This document shows positions 16,795 through 25,177 of a stretch of DNA of 38,419 nucleotides, in pieces. This DNA comes from an uncultured Clostridia bacterium. GTDB lineage: Bacteria; Bacillota; Clostridia; TANB77; CAG-508. How positions within the stretch are numbered: the stretch's first letter is position 1; each line of letters opens with the position of its first letter. The stretch is taken from the NCBI GenBank assembly GCA_934178475.1, contig CAKPQH010000014.1, positions 1-38,419 of the forward strand, written 5' to 3'. The position numbers and the translations under genes were made by a program. The notes under the pieces were generated by a model that worked only from the letters and a program-made list of their open reading frames with translations, was not told where the DNA came from and did no database searches.

Positions 16795-16823
16795 TTGACA
16801 AAACCTAAAAAAAAATGTATAAT
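16795..16823 (+). promoter_or_regulatory. Consensus sigma-A promoter of rpmF-secG
   Basis: TTGACA, an exact 17-nt spacer and TATAAT (16818-16823). The -35 lies inside a small inverted repeat AGGTT-gacaa-AACCT (16792-16806) that could bind a regulator or be chance. Confidence 0.9.
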
Positions 16824-16895
16824 CATTAAGTATGAATAAAAAAAGTGAGAAAATATAGATATAATATATATCTGATACAAGAGGAGGGAATTGAA

Positions 16896-17084
16896 ATGGC
16901 ACAACCAAAAAGAAGATGGTCGAAAGCAAGAACACATGCTAAGAGATCTACATGGAAATTAGAAGCACCAAAATTTGCAAAATGTTCAAATTGTGGTGAA
17001 CCAGTATTACCACATACTGTATGTTCAAACTGTGGATACTATGATGGAAAACAAATTATAGTAAAAAAAGAAAATAAAGACTAA
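16896..17084 (+). CDS. rpmF: 50S ribosomal protein L32
   Basis: 62 residues beginning AQPKRRWSKARTHAKRS, with a zinc-ribbon CxxC...CxxC (CSNCGEP and CSNCGYYDG), so the zinc-bound form. ATG 16896 follows AGGAGGG; the frame is open further upstream but homology starts here. In many Firmicutes rpmF follows a yceD (DUF177) gene; none is present here, and rpmF is first in its transcript with secG 24 nt behind. Confidence 0.96.
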   Translation: MAQPKRRWSKARTHAKRSTWKLEAPKFAKCSNCGEPVLPHTVCSNCGYYDGKQIIVKKENKD

Positions 17085-17108
17085 TAGATTCCCAAGGAGG
17101 AGTAGTAA

Positions 17109-17357
17109 ATGCAAATTGTAAAAGGTATTTTAATTGTAATTTATTTTATTGTTTGTATTGCCTTAGTAATACTTGCAATGATACAATCAAAAGAAGATGC
17201 TGGAGTATCATCAACAATTACAGGTTCATCAGCAAATAACTTTTTTGAAAAAAATAAAGGTAATACCAGAGAAGGTAAACAAAAAAAATGGACTATTATA
17301 TTTGGTATTATATTAATTATTTTCTGTTTAGTTTTAGGAACAATATATTCATTATAA
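17109..17357 (+). CDS. secG: Preprotein translocase subunit SecG
   Basis: An 82-residue membrane protein with two hydrophobic helices (about 4-24 and 58-80). Between them is the typical cytosolic loop IQSKEDAGVSSTITGSSANNFFEKNKG. It assists SecYE during protein export. AAGGAGG lies upstream of ATG 17109, which is co-transcribed with rpmF. Confidence 0.93.
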   Translation: MQIVKGILIVIYFIVCIALVILAMIQSKEDAGVSSTITGSSANNFFEKNKGNTREGKQKKWTIIFGIILIIFCLVLGTIYSL

Positions 17358-17390
17358 AAATGAGTGGATAGAAAAATCTACTCATTTTTT
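17356..17390 (+). terminator. Terminator of rpmF-secG
   Basis: A stem ATGAGTGGA/TCTACTCAT with one G-T pair, extended by flanking A/T pairs, then a T-run. Confidence 0.85.
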
Positions 17391-17403
17391 CTTAAAATTT
17401 GTA

Positions 17404-17431
17404 ACACATATTTTATAGACCTCATATTATA
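17404..17431 (+). promoter_or_regulatory. Possible sporulation-type (SigE/SigK-like) promoter
   Basis: AC at 17404-17405, 17 nt, then CATATTATA (17423-17431) fits the AC-N16/17-CATANNNTA pattern of mother-cell sigma factors. There is no good sigma-A pair at the right spacing. The match is short and could be chance. Confidence 0.3.
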
Positions 17432-17462
17432 AAGTATAAAAATAAAAAGGAGGTACTATAAA

Positions 17463-17615
17463 ATGCAAGAAAATGGAATATTAGGAGATAGTCGTGCCTG
17501 TGGATGCAACAATAATAATGGATTATTCGGAGGATGTTGTGGAAATAGTGAAATATTATTCTTTATAATAATCTTCTTATTATTATTTACAAATTTTGGA
17601 TGTTGTAATAACTAG
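17463..17615 (+). CDS. Cys-rich small membrane peptide (50 aa)
   Basis: A 50-residue ORF with an excellent AAGGAGG 9-10 nt before ATG 17463. The N-terminal half has CGC and GGCCG motifs in a Gly/Asn-rich stretch. A strongly hydrophobic helix (about residues 31-43, ILFFIIIFLLLF) follows, and the end is GCCNN. The layout recalls YjcZ-type and other tiny sporulation-associated peptides (Cys-Gly-rich head plus one helix), but the Cys pairs on both sides of the helix are not a signature I can name. It is flanked by its own possible promoter and a clear terminator, so it is a separate transcription unit. Confidence 0.75.
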   Translation: MQENGILGDSRACGCNNNNGLFGGCCGNSEILFFIIIFLLLFTNFGCCNN

Positions 17616-17625
17616 TAAAACATAA

Positions 17626-17658
17626 AAAACAGGTTAATTAATTTTAATCTGTTTTTAT
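17626..17658 (+). terminator. Terminator of the Cys-rich peptide gene
   Basis: An 11-bp stem with one G-T pair (17626-17636 with 17645-17655) and a T-rich tail. Only 22 nt separate it from the next start, so the next gene may rely on read-through. Confidence 0.75.
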
Positions 17659-17679
17659 TCTTTTTTAGGAGTGAATTTA

Positions 17680-18483
17680 ATGAATAAACAAGAAATATTA
17701 AAAGATTATAAAAATCAAGAGGACAAGCTTATTATTGCTCAGCTATTGGATAAAGTAGAATTTTCGAAAAAAAGAAATAAGATAGAGCATACAGATTTTT
17801 TGAATTTACATGAGCAAGACATAGTAGACAAATTACTAAAAAAAATAAATTTTAGAAATTATTATTTTTTTGGAGGTAAAGAAGATGCTGAAAGAAAGTT
17901 ATGCGTTTTATATCCTGAAAAAATAACAGAAGAAATGTCTAAAAAAAATGATGGAAGACTATTAAAAATAATAAGAATAAAATTGCCTAATGAATTAGAG
18001 GATGAATATGACCATAAAGTATATCTTGGTGGAATTATGAAGCTGGGGATAGATAGATCTAAAGTTGGAGATATTATAGTTGAAAACTTAGGTGCTGATA
18101 TTATAGTAAAAGATGAGGCAGTTAAATTTTTAAATCAAAATATACCATCTCTTACTAGATTTTCAAAAGCAGAAATTGAGATAAAAGAAATTGACGAAAT
18201 AAAAAATATTGAATTGCAAAAACAAGAGTTAAGTATTATAGTTTTATCATTAAGATTAGATAGTATTGTAAGCGAACTTGCACATACATCAAGAGGAAAA
18301 GCTGTACAGATTTTAGAGCAAGAAAGAGTATTTTTAAACTTTCAAAATGAAACAAAGCCATCTAAACAGGTAAAGGTGGGGGATATAATTACAATAAGGG
18401 GAAAAGGAAAGTTTGAATTTGTTCAAATTGCTGGAAATACTAGAAAAGGTAGATATGTATTGAAGATTAACAAGTATGTATGA
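17680..18483 (+). CDS. ylmH: YlmH-like S4-domain RNA-binding protein
   Basis: 267 residues. The N-terminal two thirds match YlmH-type proteins (FFGGKEDAERKLCVLYP, GGIMKLGIDRSKVGDI). A C-terminal S4 RNA-binding domain covers roughly residues 185-245 (LRLDSIVSELAHTSRGKAVQIL, then VKVGDIITIRGKGKFEF). YlmH is a ribosome-associated factor; it usually lies in the cell-division ylm cluster, but here it is alone next to recN. I chose ATG 17680, 8 nt after TAGGAG; GTG 17671 lies in the ribosome site. Confidence 0.86.
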   Translation: MNKQEILKDYKNQEDKLIIAQLLDKVEFSKKRNKIEHTDFLNLHEQDIVDKLLKKINFRNYYFFGGKEDAERKLCVLYPEKITEEMSKKNDGRLLKIIRIKLPNELEDEYDHKVYLGGIMKLGIDRSKVGDIIVENLGADIIVKDEAVKFLNQNIPSLTRFSKAEIEIKEIDEIKNIELQKQELSIIVLSLRLDSIVSELAHTSRGKAVQILEQERVFLNFQNETKPSKQVKVGDIITIRGKGKFEFVQIAGNTRKGRYVLKINKYV

Positions 18484-18496
18484 TACTTGTTTTTCT
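18469..18496 (+). terminator. Terminator overlapping the ylmH stop codon
   Basis: A 9-bp perfect stem (18469-18477 with 18483-18491), 5-nt loop and T-rich tail. The last codons form the 5' arm. Confidence 0.75.
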
Positions 18497-18533
18497 TTTT
18501 GTTATAAAAGCGAAAAAAAGTTTGCAAAAACTA

Positions 18534-18561
18534 TTGACAAAAAATAAAAAAGATATATAAT
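18534..18561 (+). promoter_or_regulatory. Sigma-A promoter of recN
   Basis: TTGACA, a 16-nt spacer and TATAAT (18556-18561). It shares the 13-nt AAAAACTATTGAC -35 context with the tRNA and thyA promoters. No LexA-type site was recognised. Confidence 0.82.
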
Positions 18562-18594
18562 AATAGCAAACATAAGTTCAAAAAGGAGGCATAT

Positions 18595-20226
18595 ATGATA
18601 ACAAATTTACATATCAAAAATATAGGAATTATAGAAGAAATTTTTATTGATTTTAATAATGGGTTAAATGTATTAACAGGTGAAACAGGTGCAGGTAAAA
18701 CATTGATTATTGATTCTTTAAATATAATATCTGGTGGTAGATTTTCAAAAGAAATGATTAGAAAAGGTGAAACAAATTCATATGTTGAAATGTGCCTGTA
18801 TGTTCCTGAAAGCAATTGCTCAATAGATGGAAATATAATAGTATCAAGAGAGATAAGTACAAATGGAAGAAATATGTGCAAAATCAATGGGAGAATGGTA
18901 ACGGTAAATGAACTTAGAGATTTTATGAGAAAGTTTATTGAAATACATGGACAAAATGATACTTTGAATTTATTAAATGTAAAAGTTCAAGAACAATATT
19001 TGGATGGTTTTATTGGAAAAAATATAGTAAATTTAAAAGAAGAATATAGAAATTGTTATGTGAAATTTAATGAAATAAAAAAAGAGTTAAAAGATAATTA
19101 TGGAGATGAAAAAGAAAGAGAAAGGAAAATAGATTTATTAAAATATCAATTTAATGAGATAGAAGAGGCAAATTTAAAATTAGATGAAGAGGACTCTTTA
19201 GAAGAAAAAAGAAGGATAATGTTAAATTCAGAAAAACTTATAAAGAATTTAGAAGATGCAGATATGGCTATTGGAGAAAATACAATAGATGCTCTAAGTA
19301 TTGCTATTAGAGCTTTGGAAAAGATAGAGTCAATTGATAAAAAGTATGAGGATTCATCAAGTAATCTAAAAAATGTTTATTATGAGTTACAAGAAATTTC
19401 TAGAGATATTTCAAGTTATAGAGAAGATGTGTTTTTTGATGAGGATGAAAGAAATGAAGTAGAAACTAGATTAGATTTATTATATTCATTAAAAAGAAAA
19501 TATGGTAATTCAGTATCTGAGATATTAGAGTATAAAAATGAAATAGAGCAAGAAATTGATAGAATAGAAAATTTAGAAGAATATACAATTAAATTGAAAA
19601 AAGAACTTAAAGAAATGGAAAATAGTATGAATAAAATTGCAAGCAAAATGCATTTACTTCGTAAAGATAATGCAGTGATTTTATCTGAGAAAATAAATGA
19701 AAAGTTGAAACAATTAGAAATGAAAAATGCAAAAATAGATATTCATGTGGATTACAAGGATGAAGAATTTTTTGAAACAGGAAAAGATATTGTAGAATTT
19801 TATATTTGTACAAATTTAGGAGAAGATTCAAAGGAATTAAATAAAATTGCATCAGGTGGAGAAATGTCAAGAATAATGCTTGCAATAAAAACTGTACTTT
19901 CTAATTATGACAAAATACCAGTTCTAGTTTTTGATGAAATAGATACTGGAATAAGTGGAAAAGCAGCAAATGCAGTAGCTGAAAATATGAGAGAAATATC
20001 TAAAAAGCATCAAATACTATGTATATCTCATTTGCCAAATATTGCTGCAATGGCAGACTATAATTATTTTATTAGCAAGAAGGTAAATAATGAAAGAACT
20101 AGTACTAATATAAGATTATTAGAGGAAGCGGAAGTTATAAATGAGATAGCTAGAATATCATCAGGTGAAATAAATGATGCTACGATAAAATATGCTTATG
20201 AGCTTAGAAGTAAAAAGGCATCATAA
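18595..20226 (+). CDS. recN: DNA repair protein RecN
   Basis: A 543-residue SMC-like ATPase for double-strand-break repair. Walker A GETGAGKT is at residues 29-36 and IHGQND near 120. A long coiled coil runs from about residue 150 to 370, followed by the ABC signature SGGEMSRIMLAIK near 420 and Walker B VLVFDEIDTGISG near 442. The length is close to the usual ~560. AAGGAGG precedes ATG 18595. It is transcribed alone and closed by a terminator. Confidence 0.95.
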   Translation: MITNLHIKNIGIIEEIFIDFNNGLNVLTGETGAGKTLIIDSLNIISGGRFSKEMIRKGETNSYVEMCLYVPESNCSIDGNIIVSREISTNGRNMCKINGRMVTVNELRDFMRKFIEIHGQNDTLNLLNVKVQEQYLDGFIGKNIVNLKEEYRNCYVKFNEIKKELKDNYGDEKERERKIDLLKYQFNEIEEANLKLDEEDSLEEKRRIMLNSEKLIKNLEDADMAIGENTIDALSIAIRALEKIESIDKKYEDSSSNLKNVYYELQEISRDISSYREDVFFDEDERNEVETRLDLLYSLKRKYGNSVSEILEYKNEIEQEIDRIENLEEYTIKLKKELKEMENSMNKIASKMHLLRKDNAVILSEKINEKLKQLEMKNAKIDIHVDYKDEEFFETGKDIVEFYICTNLGEDSKELNKIASGGEMSRIMLAIKTVLSNYDKIPVLVFDEIDTGISGKAANAVAENMREISKKHQILCISHLPNIAAMADYNYFISKKVNNERTSTNIRLLEEAEVINEIARISSGEINDATIKYAYELRSKKAS

Positions 20227-20251
20227 TAAAAGGAGTTGTATTAAGGCAAAT

Positions 20252-20292
20252 AAAAACAAACAAACCACTATATGTGGAATGTTTGTTTTTTG
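20252..20292 (+). terminator. Terminator of recN
   Basis: A two-part hairpin: outer AAAAACAAAC/GTTTGTTTTT and inner CCAC/GTGG, ending in T residues. The rest of the gap to 20458 holds the promoter and inverted repeats listed below. Confidence 0.75.
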
Positions 20293-20350
20293 TATTAGTA
20301 TAAAAAGTTTGATATTGAGTTTTAGTTGAATTAAATGATAAAGTGAAATA

Positions 20351-20369
20351 ATTCTATAAAATATAGAAT
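20351..20369 (+). promoter_or_regulatory. Inverted repeat upstream of the ABC pair
   Basis: ATTCTATA-aaa-TATAGAAT, an 8-bp perfect inverted repeat 17 nt before the -35. It may be an operator or activator site. Confidence 0.35.
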
Positions 20370-20385
20370 TAAAAATCATAATGTA

Positions 20386-20414
20386 TTGATAATATTTATG
20401 AAGTTTATTATAAT
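20386..20414 (+). promoter_or_regulatory. Sigma-A promoter of the ABC transporter pair
   Basis: TTGATA, an exact 17-nt spacer and TATAAT (20409-20414). Confidence 0.78.
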
Positions 20415-20415
20415 T

Positions 20416-20431
20416 ATTACAAAGTTGTAAT
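20416..20431 (+). promoter_or_regulatory. Candidate operator at the transcription start
   Basis: ATTACAA-ag-TTGTAAT, a 7-bp perfect inverted repeat directly downstream of the -10. It lies where a repressor would block initiation; no regulator gene is adjacent. Confidence 0.4.
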
Positions 20432-20457
20432 ATTTTGAATTTTTATAGGGGGAGCAG

Positions 20458-22668
20458 ATGTTAAAATTAAAAAATGTATCAAAATTTTATTATAATAAAG
20501 GTATTATAGCATCTGGATTTACAAAAGTTAATTTGGAACTAAAGATAGGGGAATTTGTTGTAATAACAGGAGAATCTGGAAGTGGAAAAAGCACTCTTTT
20601 AAATGTGATATCAGGTATTGATAGTTACGAAGAAGGTGAAATGTACATTAATGGCAAAGAAACAAGTCATTATACAGAAAAAGATTTTGAAGATTATAGA
20701 AGAAAATATATAGCAAACATTTTTCAAAGTTTTAATTTGGTTAATAGTTATACGGTATACCAAAATATTGAATTAGTAATGCTTTTAAATGGATACAAAA
20801 AAAGAAATGTAAAGAAAAAAATATTAGATATTATAGATCAAGTAGGACTTACTAAGTTTAAGAATACAAAAGTTTCGAAGCTATCTGGAGGACAAAAACA
20901 AAGAGTGGCAATAGCAAGAGCTATGGTAAAAGATACTCCTATTATTGTTGCTGATGAGCCGACTGGAAATCTTGATTCAAAATCAGCAAATGAAGTTATA
21001 GAGATATTGAAGAAAGTAGCTAAAGATAAATTAGTTGTGATGGTAACTCATAATATTGAACAAGTTGAAAAATATGCAACAAGAATTATAAAAATGAATG
21101 ATGGTAGAATAATAGAAAATACAGAATTAAAGAAAATAAAAGATGAGCCTAATGTAGATGAAATGGGATATAAAAATATAAGTATATTTGATAAGTATAG
21201 ATTAGGTATTAGAAATACGTTTAATATTTTACCAAAGTTTTTATTATTGTTTGCAGTATTCTTTTTCATAAGTGCTGCTGTATTAACAGAATATGCAAGC
21301 TTTCAACTTTCAGAAGAGGAAAAGGTTAATGATGGATACAGTATAGCATTTAGAGATTTATCAGAAAATAGAATAATAATTAATAAGAAAGATAGGACTC
21401 CATTTAGTAATGAGGATTATGAAAAAATAAAACAATTGCCTAATATTGATTATATTGTTGAAGATGATGTGTTTTTAGATACTGGTGTTGCTATTTCAAA
21501 AGATGATAAAAGTTTTTTTGGATATTTGAGAAACATTAATGTTTTAAAAGGTGGAGTTGACTTAGGAAGGATGCCAGAAAATAAAAATGAAATTGTTTTA
21601 AGAGTAAACAAAGAACATTTTTATATACAAGAAGCAATAGATGAAGTTTTAAATAAAACATACTCAGTTTTAAAATCTGAACAATTAAATTCATATACAG
21701 ATGAAAAAGTAATGGAATTGACTATTGTTGGAATAAAATATACAGAAGATGAAAATGAATATGATGTGTTATATTATGCGTCAGGAGAAATTTTAAGTTT
21801 ATTAAGAAGTGAGATTAATAAAAACTATAGTAATATTAAAATTTTTACTAATAATAAATATGAGGAGTATAGGGTAGAGGCGAGTGAATATGTTGAAAAA
21901 GGAAAAGCTATAGTGGATGATGAATTGAAATATCAATTTAAAAATTATAAAATTATTAATCAACCATTAAATATATATGTAGATAATATATACTATAAAG
22001 ATGAATTAAATTTGACTATTTCAAATACTTATACAAAATCAAATATTAAAAAGTTGACGGGCTCTTCTAAATATGAGAATAATAGATATAAAGTTTTCAT
22101 AAATAAAGAAGATTATGAATCTCTTTATAATAAACCATCTTATCAATCAGGTGTATTTGTAAAAGATGTTAATAATATAGAAAATACGATAAATGAATTA
22201 AATAATTTAAATTTGAACTCTAAAAAAGTGACTGATTTCAAAGTTGACGAAGGTGCAACATATAAAAGAATTATAAAAATAATAAAAGTAGTTGTAACTG
22301 TTGTTCTTATTGTTGTGTTATTTTTTATTTCTTATTTGATAATAAGAATAATACTAAAATCAAGAAATATATACTATACAACACTAAGAATGCTTGGTGC
22401 GACATATAAAAATGTTAAAAGAATTTTAGATATAGAACTATTTACTAATGCATCAATTTCTTATAGTGTATTAATGCTATTTATATATTTTGTAAGATCA
22501 AATGTTATAAAATTGGAGTATATTTATAAACTAACAAATTACATAGGAATAAAAGAGTATGTATTTATGTATATTGTTTTGATAGTAATATCAAGATTAA
22601 TTTCGAGTAAATTTGCAAGAAAGTTATTTAAAAATACTGCTATAAATACTTACAATGAAGAGGTGTAA
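20458..22668 (+). CDS. ABC transporter, fused ATPase and FtsX-type permease (first of pair)
   Basis: 736 residues. The N-terminal ATPase of the MacB/LolD type has Walker A GESGSGKST at 38-46, signature LSGGQKQR at 142-149, Walker B IIVADE at 162-167 and the H-loop THN near 195. A membrane helix near 265-283 is followed by a large extracytoplasmic domain (about 285-600), then three C-terminal helices of the FtsX permease fold. Such type VII transporters work by mechanotransmission and move peptides or antibiotics, or drive cell-wall enzymes; the substrate is unknown. ATG 20458 follows AGGGGGAG. The next gene, 3 nt away, has the same plan, so a heterodimer is likely. Confidence 0.88.
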   Translation: MLKLKNVSKFYYNKGIIASGFTKVNLELKIGEFVVITGESGSGKSTLLNVISGIDSYEEGEMYINGKETSHYTEKDFEDYRRKYIANIFQSFNLVNSYTVYQNIELVMLLNGYKKRNVKKKILDIIDQVGLTKFKNTKVSKLSGGQKQRVAIARAMVKDTPIIVADEPTGNLDSKSANEVIEILKKVAKDKLVVMVTHNIEQVEKYATRIIKMNDGRIIENTELKKIKDEPNVDEMGYKNISIFDKYRLGIRNTFNILPKFLLLFAVFFFISAAVLTEYASFQLSEEEKVNDGYSIAFRDLSENRIIINKKDRTPFSNEDYEKIKQLPNIDYIVEDDVFLDTGVAISKDDKSFFGYLRNINVLKGGVDLGRMPENKNEIVLRVNKEHFYIQEAIDEVLNKTYSVLKSEQLNSYTDEKVMELTIVGIKYTEDENEYDVLYYASGEILSLLRSEINKNYSNIKIFTNNKYEEYRVEASEYVEKGKAIVDDELKYQFKNYKIINQPLNIYVDNIYYKDELNLTISNTYTKSNIKKLTGSSKYENNRYKVFINKEDYESLYNKPSYQSGVFVKDVNNIENTINELNNLNLNSKKVTDFKVDEGATYKRIIKIIKVVVTVVLIVVLFFISYLIIRIILKSRNIYYTTLRMLGATYKNVKRILDIELFTNASISYSVLMLFIYFVRSNVIKLEYIYKLTNYIGIKEYVFMYIVLIVISRLISSKFARKLFKNTAINTYNEEV

Positions 22669-22671
22669 AAT

Positions 22672-25122
22672 ATGATAGAAATAAAAAAAGTAAATAAATA
22701 TTTTAATAGAAGAAAAAGAAATCAAATTCATATTATAAATAATACCTCTTTGGAGTTTGGGGATAAAGGATTGGTTGCAATATTGGGACAATCTGGAAGC
22801 GGAAAGACTACTTTGCTAAATGCTATAGGTGGACTTGATAAGGTTAATAATGGAAAAATTTACATTAATGGAAAGAAAATAACTAGGAGAAGAAGCAATA
22901 CTATTGATAAAATAAGGAATATTAATATAGGGTATATTTTTCAAGATTATAAACTAATAGAAAATATGTCAGTATTTGATAATGTAGCAATAAGCTTAAG
23001 AATGACAGGAGTAAAAGACAAAGCAGAGATAGAAAAAAGAGTTAATTATGTTTTAGAAGCAGTTGATATGTACAGATATAGAAACAGACCTGCACAGATG
23101 TTGTCTGGAGGAGAAAAACAGAGGATTGCTATAGCTAGGGCAATTGTGAAAAATCCAAGTATAGTAATTGCTGATGAACCAACTGGAAATTTAGACAGTA
23201 AAAACTCATTAGAAATAATGAATATTATAAAAGCTATCTCTAAAGAGAAATTGGTTATATTAGTAACACATGAAGTTGATTTAGCAAATTTTTATGCAAC
23301 AAGAATAGTTGAGCTACAAGATGGAAAAATTGTTAAAGATTATGAAAATGAAGTTAAAGAATCATTGGAATATAGATTAGATAATAAAATATACTTGAAA
23401 GATTTTAAAAATATAGATACTTTTGATAAAAACAATATTAATTTAAATATATATTCAGATACTGAAGAACAACAACTGGATGTTAATTTAGTTATAAAAA
23501 ATGGAAATATATTTATTCAAGCAAAGAATAGAAAAGTTGAAGTTATAGATGATAATTCTTCAATTGAGCTTATAAATGAGAAGTATAAAAAAATAGATAA
23601 AAGCATATATGAAAAATATAGATATAATTTAGATGAAATTATAGATAAAAAGTATAAAGTAAAATATACTTCAATATATGGAATAATTAAATCTATAAAA
23701 ACAGGTTTTAATAGAATATTAAATTATACAGTAATAAAAAAGTTATTACTTTTAGGTTTCTTTGCATCAGCAATGTTTGTTGTATATAGTGTATGTAATA
23801 TTAGAGGTGCAACAGACATAAAAGAATCAGATTATATGACAATTGATAGGAATTATTTAATTGTGGATATGGCAAAAGTAAATGTTGATGATTATTTGAA
23901 GTATGAAGGACAAGAAGATATTGATTATATAATACCTGGAAATAGTGAAGTAAGTTTTAAGATAAAAATGGACAAATATTATCAGTTATCTACATATTCA
24001 TTTGAACTTACAGGATCATTAGTTGATATTAGTAAGGTTGATGAGAATTCAATAATAAAAGGTAGAATGCCACAAAATGAATATGAAATAGTAGTAGACA
24101 AAAAAGTTGTTGATAATATGTTAAATGATAGTTTTTCAATGGTTAAAGCAATGGGAATAAAAACAGAAGATGAATTATTGGATAAAGTTGTTACAATAGA
24201 TGGAATGAAAGATTTTACGATAGTTGGATTTACAAATAATTTAAGTAAATCAATTTATGTTTCAAAATCATTGTTTATTAATATTTTAAATAATATGTCA
24301 ACAAGTACATTTGGAATGGGAATATATCTTCCTAATGAGAAAGAATCTGAATCAACAGTTAAAGATTATAATTTATATTTAGATGATATAACTATAGCAA
24401 AAGGAAGATTACCAGAAAATGATTATGAAGTTATTGTTAATAAAAGTAATAAAGAAGAAATGAAATTGAATAAAAAAATAAAAAATGAAGTTAATGGAAA
24501 ACAATTAACAGTAGTTGGATATTATGATAGCAAGACTAATAAACAGGAATTTTTAGTAAATAATAATACTGTAAAGTATAATGTGATTTCTAAAAATAAT
24601 GGTTTTACAGTTTATCCGAAAGATAAACAATCAGTCCTTGACAAATTTAAGTATGAGTATCAATTAAACATTATAGATAAATATGAAAAAGATAAAGAAG
24701 AATATATAAATAAGAAACGTGATGAAATTAAAAATTCAGTTGTATTTGCAGGAGTTATATTAGCAATTTCTTTAGTAGAAATATATTTAATGATAAGATC
24801 ATCATTTTTATCAAGAATAAAGGAAATAGGAGTGTTAAGAGCAATAGGAGTAAAGAAAAAGGATATATACAGAATGTTTGCTGGAGAAATAATTGCTATT
24901 ACTACAATGGCCAGTATGCCAGGAGTTATCTTGATGACATATATATTGAGTCAAGTTTCAAAAATTCCTTATGTAAATAGAATGTTTATTGTTAATTTAG
25001 AAACAGTGGGATTAAGTATATGCTTAATTTATTTATTTAATATAGTTGTTGGATTATTACCATTATTTAGAGTAATAAGAAAAACACCTGCTAAGATACT
25101 TTCAAGGCATGATGTAGAATGA
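22672..25122 (+). CDS. ABC transporter, fused ATPase and FtsX-type permease (second of pair)
   Basis: 816 residues. The ATPase has Walker A GQSGSGKTT at 39-47, signature LSGGEKQR near 144, Walker B IVIADE and THE near 198. A linker of about 130 residues precedes the first membrane helix (near 361-378). The extracytoplasmic domain (about 380-680) contains two similar stretches (KGRMPQNEYEIVVDK and KGRLPENDYEVIVNK), then three C-terminal helices. IGVLRAIGVKKKDIYRMF is the coupling motif of FtsX permeases. It starts 3 nt after its partner and needs it for a full dimer. No two-component system or membrane-fusion protein is adjacent. Confidence 0.88.
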   Translation: MIEIKKVNKYFNRRKRNQIHIINNTSLEFGDKGLVAILGQSGSGKTTLLNAIGGLDKVNNGKIYINGKKITRRRSNTIDKIRNINIGYIFQDYKLIENMSVFDNVAISLRMTGVKDKAEIEKRVNYVLEAVDMYRYRNRPAQMLSGGEKQRIAIARAIVKNPSIVIADEPTGNLDSKNSLEIMNIIKAISKEKLVILVTHEVDLANFYATRIVELQDGKIVKDYENEVKESLEYRLDNKIYLKDFKNIDTFDKNNINLNIYSDTEEQQLDVNLVIKNGNIFIQAKNRKVEVIDDNSSIELINEKYKKIDKSIYEKYRYNLDEIIDKKYKVKYTSIYGIIKSIKTGFNRILNYTVIKKLLLLGFFASAMFVVYSVCNIRGATDIKESDYMTIDRNYLIVDMAKVNVDDYLKYEGQEDIDYIIPGNSEVSFKIKMDKYYQLSTYSFELTGSLVDISKVDENSIIKGRMPQNEYEIVVDKKVVDNMLNDSFSMVKAMGIKTEDELLDKVVTIDGMKDFTIVGFTNNLSKSIYVSKSLFINILNNMSTSTFGMGIYLPNEKESESTVKDYNLYLDDITIAKGRLPENDYEVIVNKSNKEEMKLNKKIKNEVNGKQLTVVGYYDSKTNKQEFLVNNNTVKYNVISKNNGFTVYPKDKQSVLDKFKYEYQLNIIDKYEKDKEEYINKKRDEIKNSVVFAGVILAISLVEIYLMIRSSFLSRIKEIGVLRAIGVKKKDIYRMFAGEIIAITTMASMPGVILMTYILSQVSKIPYVNRMFIVNLETVGLSICLIYLFNIVVGLLPLFRVIRKTPAKILSRHDVE

Positions 25123-25134
25123 GTTAAGAAAAAT

Positions 25135-25177
25135 AAAAAACAAACGAATCTTTTTTATTTTGATTCGTTTGTTTTTT
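25135..25177. terminator. Bidirectional terminator between convergent genes
   Basis: A 16-bp perfect stem (25135-25150 with 25162-25177) with A-rich left and T-rich right arms, so it can act on both strands. The stop codon of the minus-strand gene (25155-25157) lies in its loop. Confidence 0.88.

Noticed and set aside
16692..16895. A yceD (DUF177) gene before rpmF
   Set aside because: The stretch contains only promoters and the rpmF leader; no ORF of that family is present.
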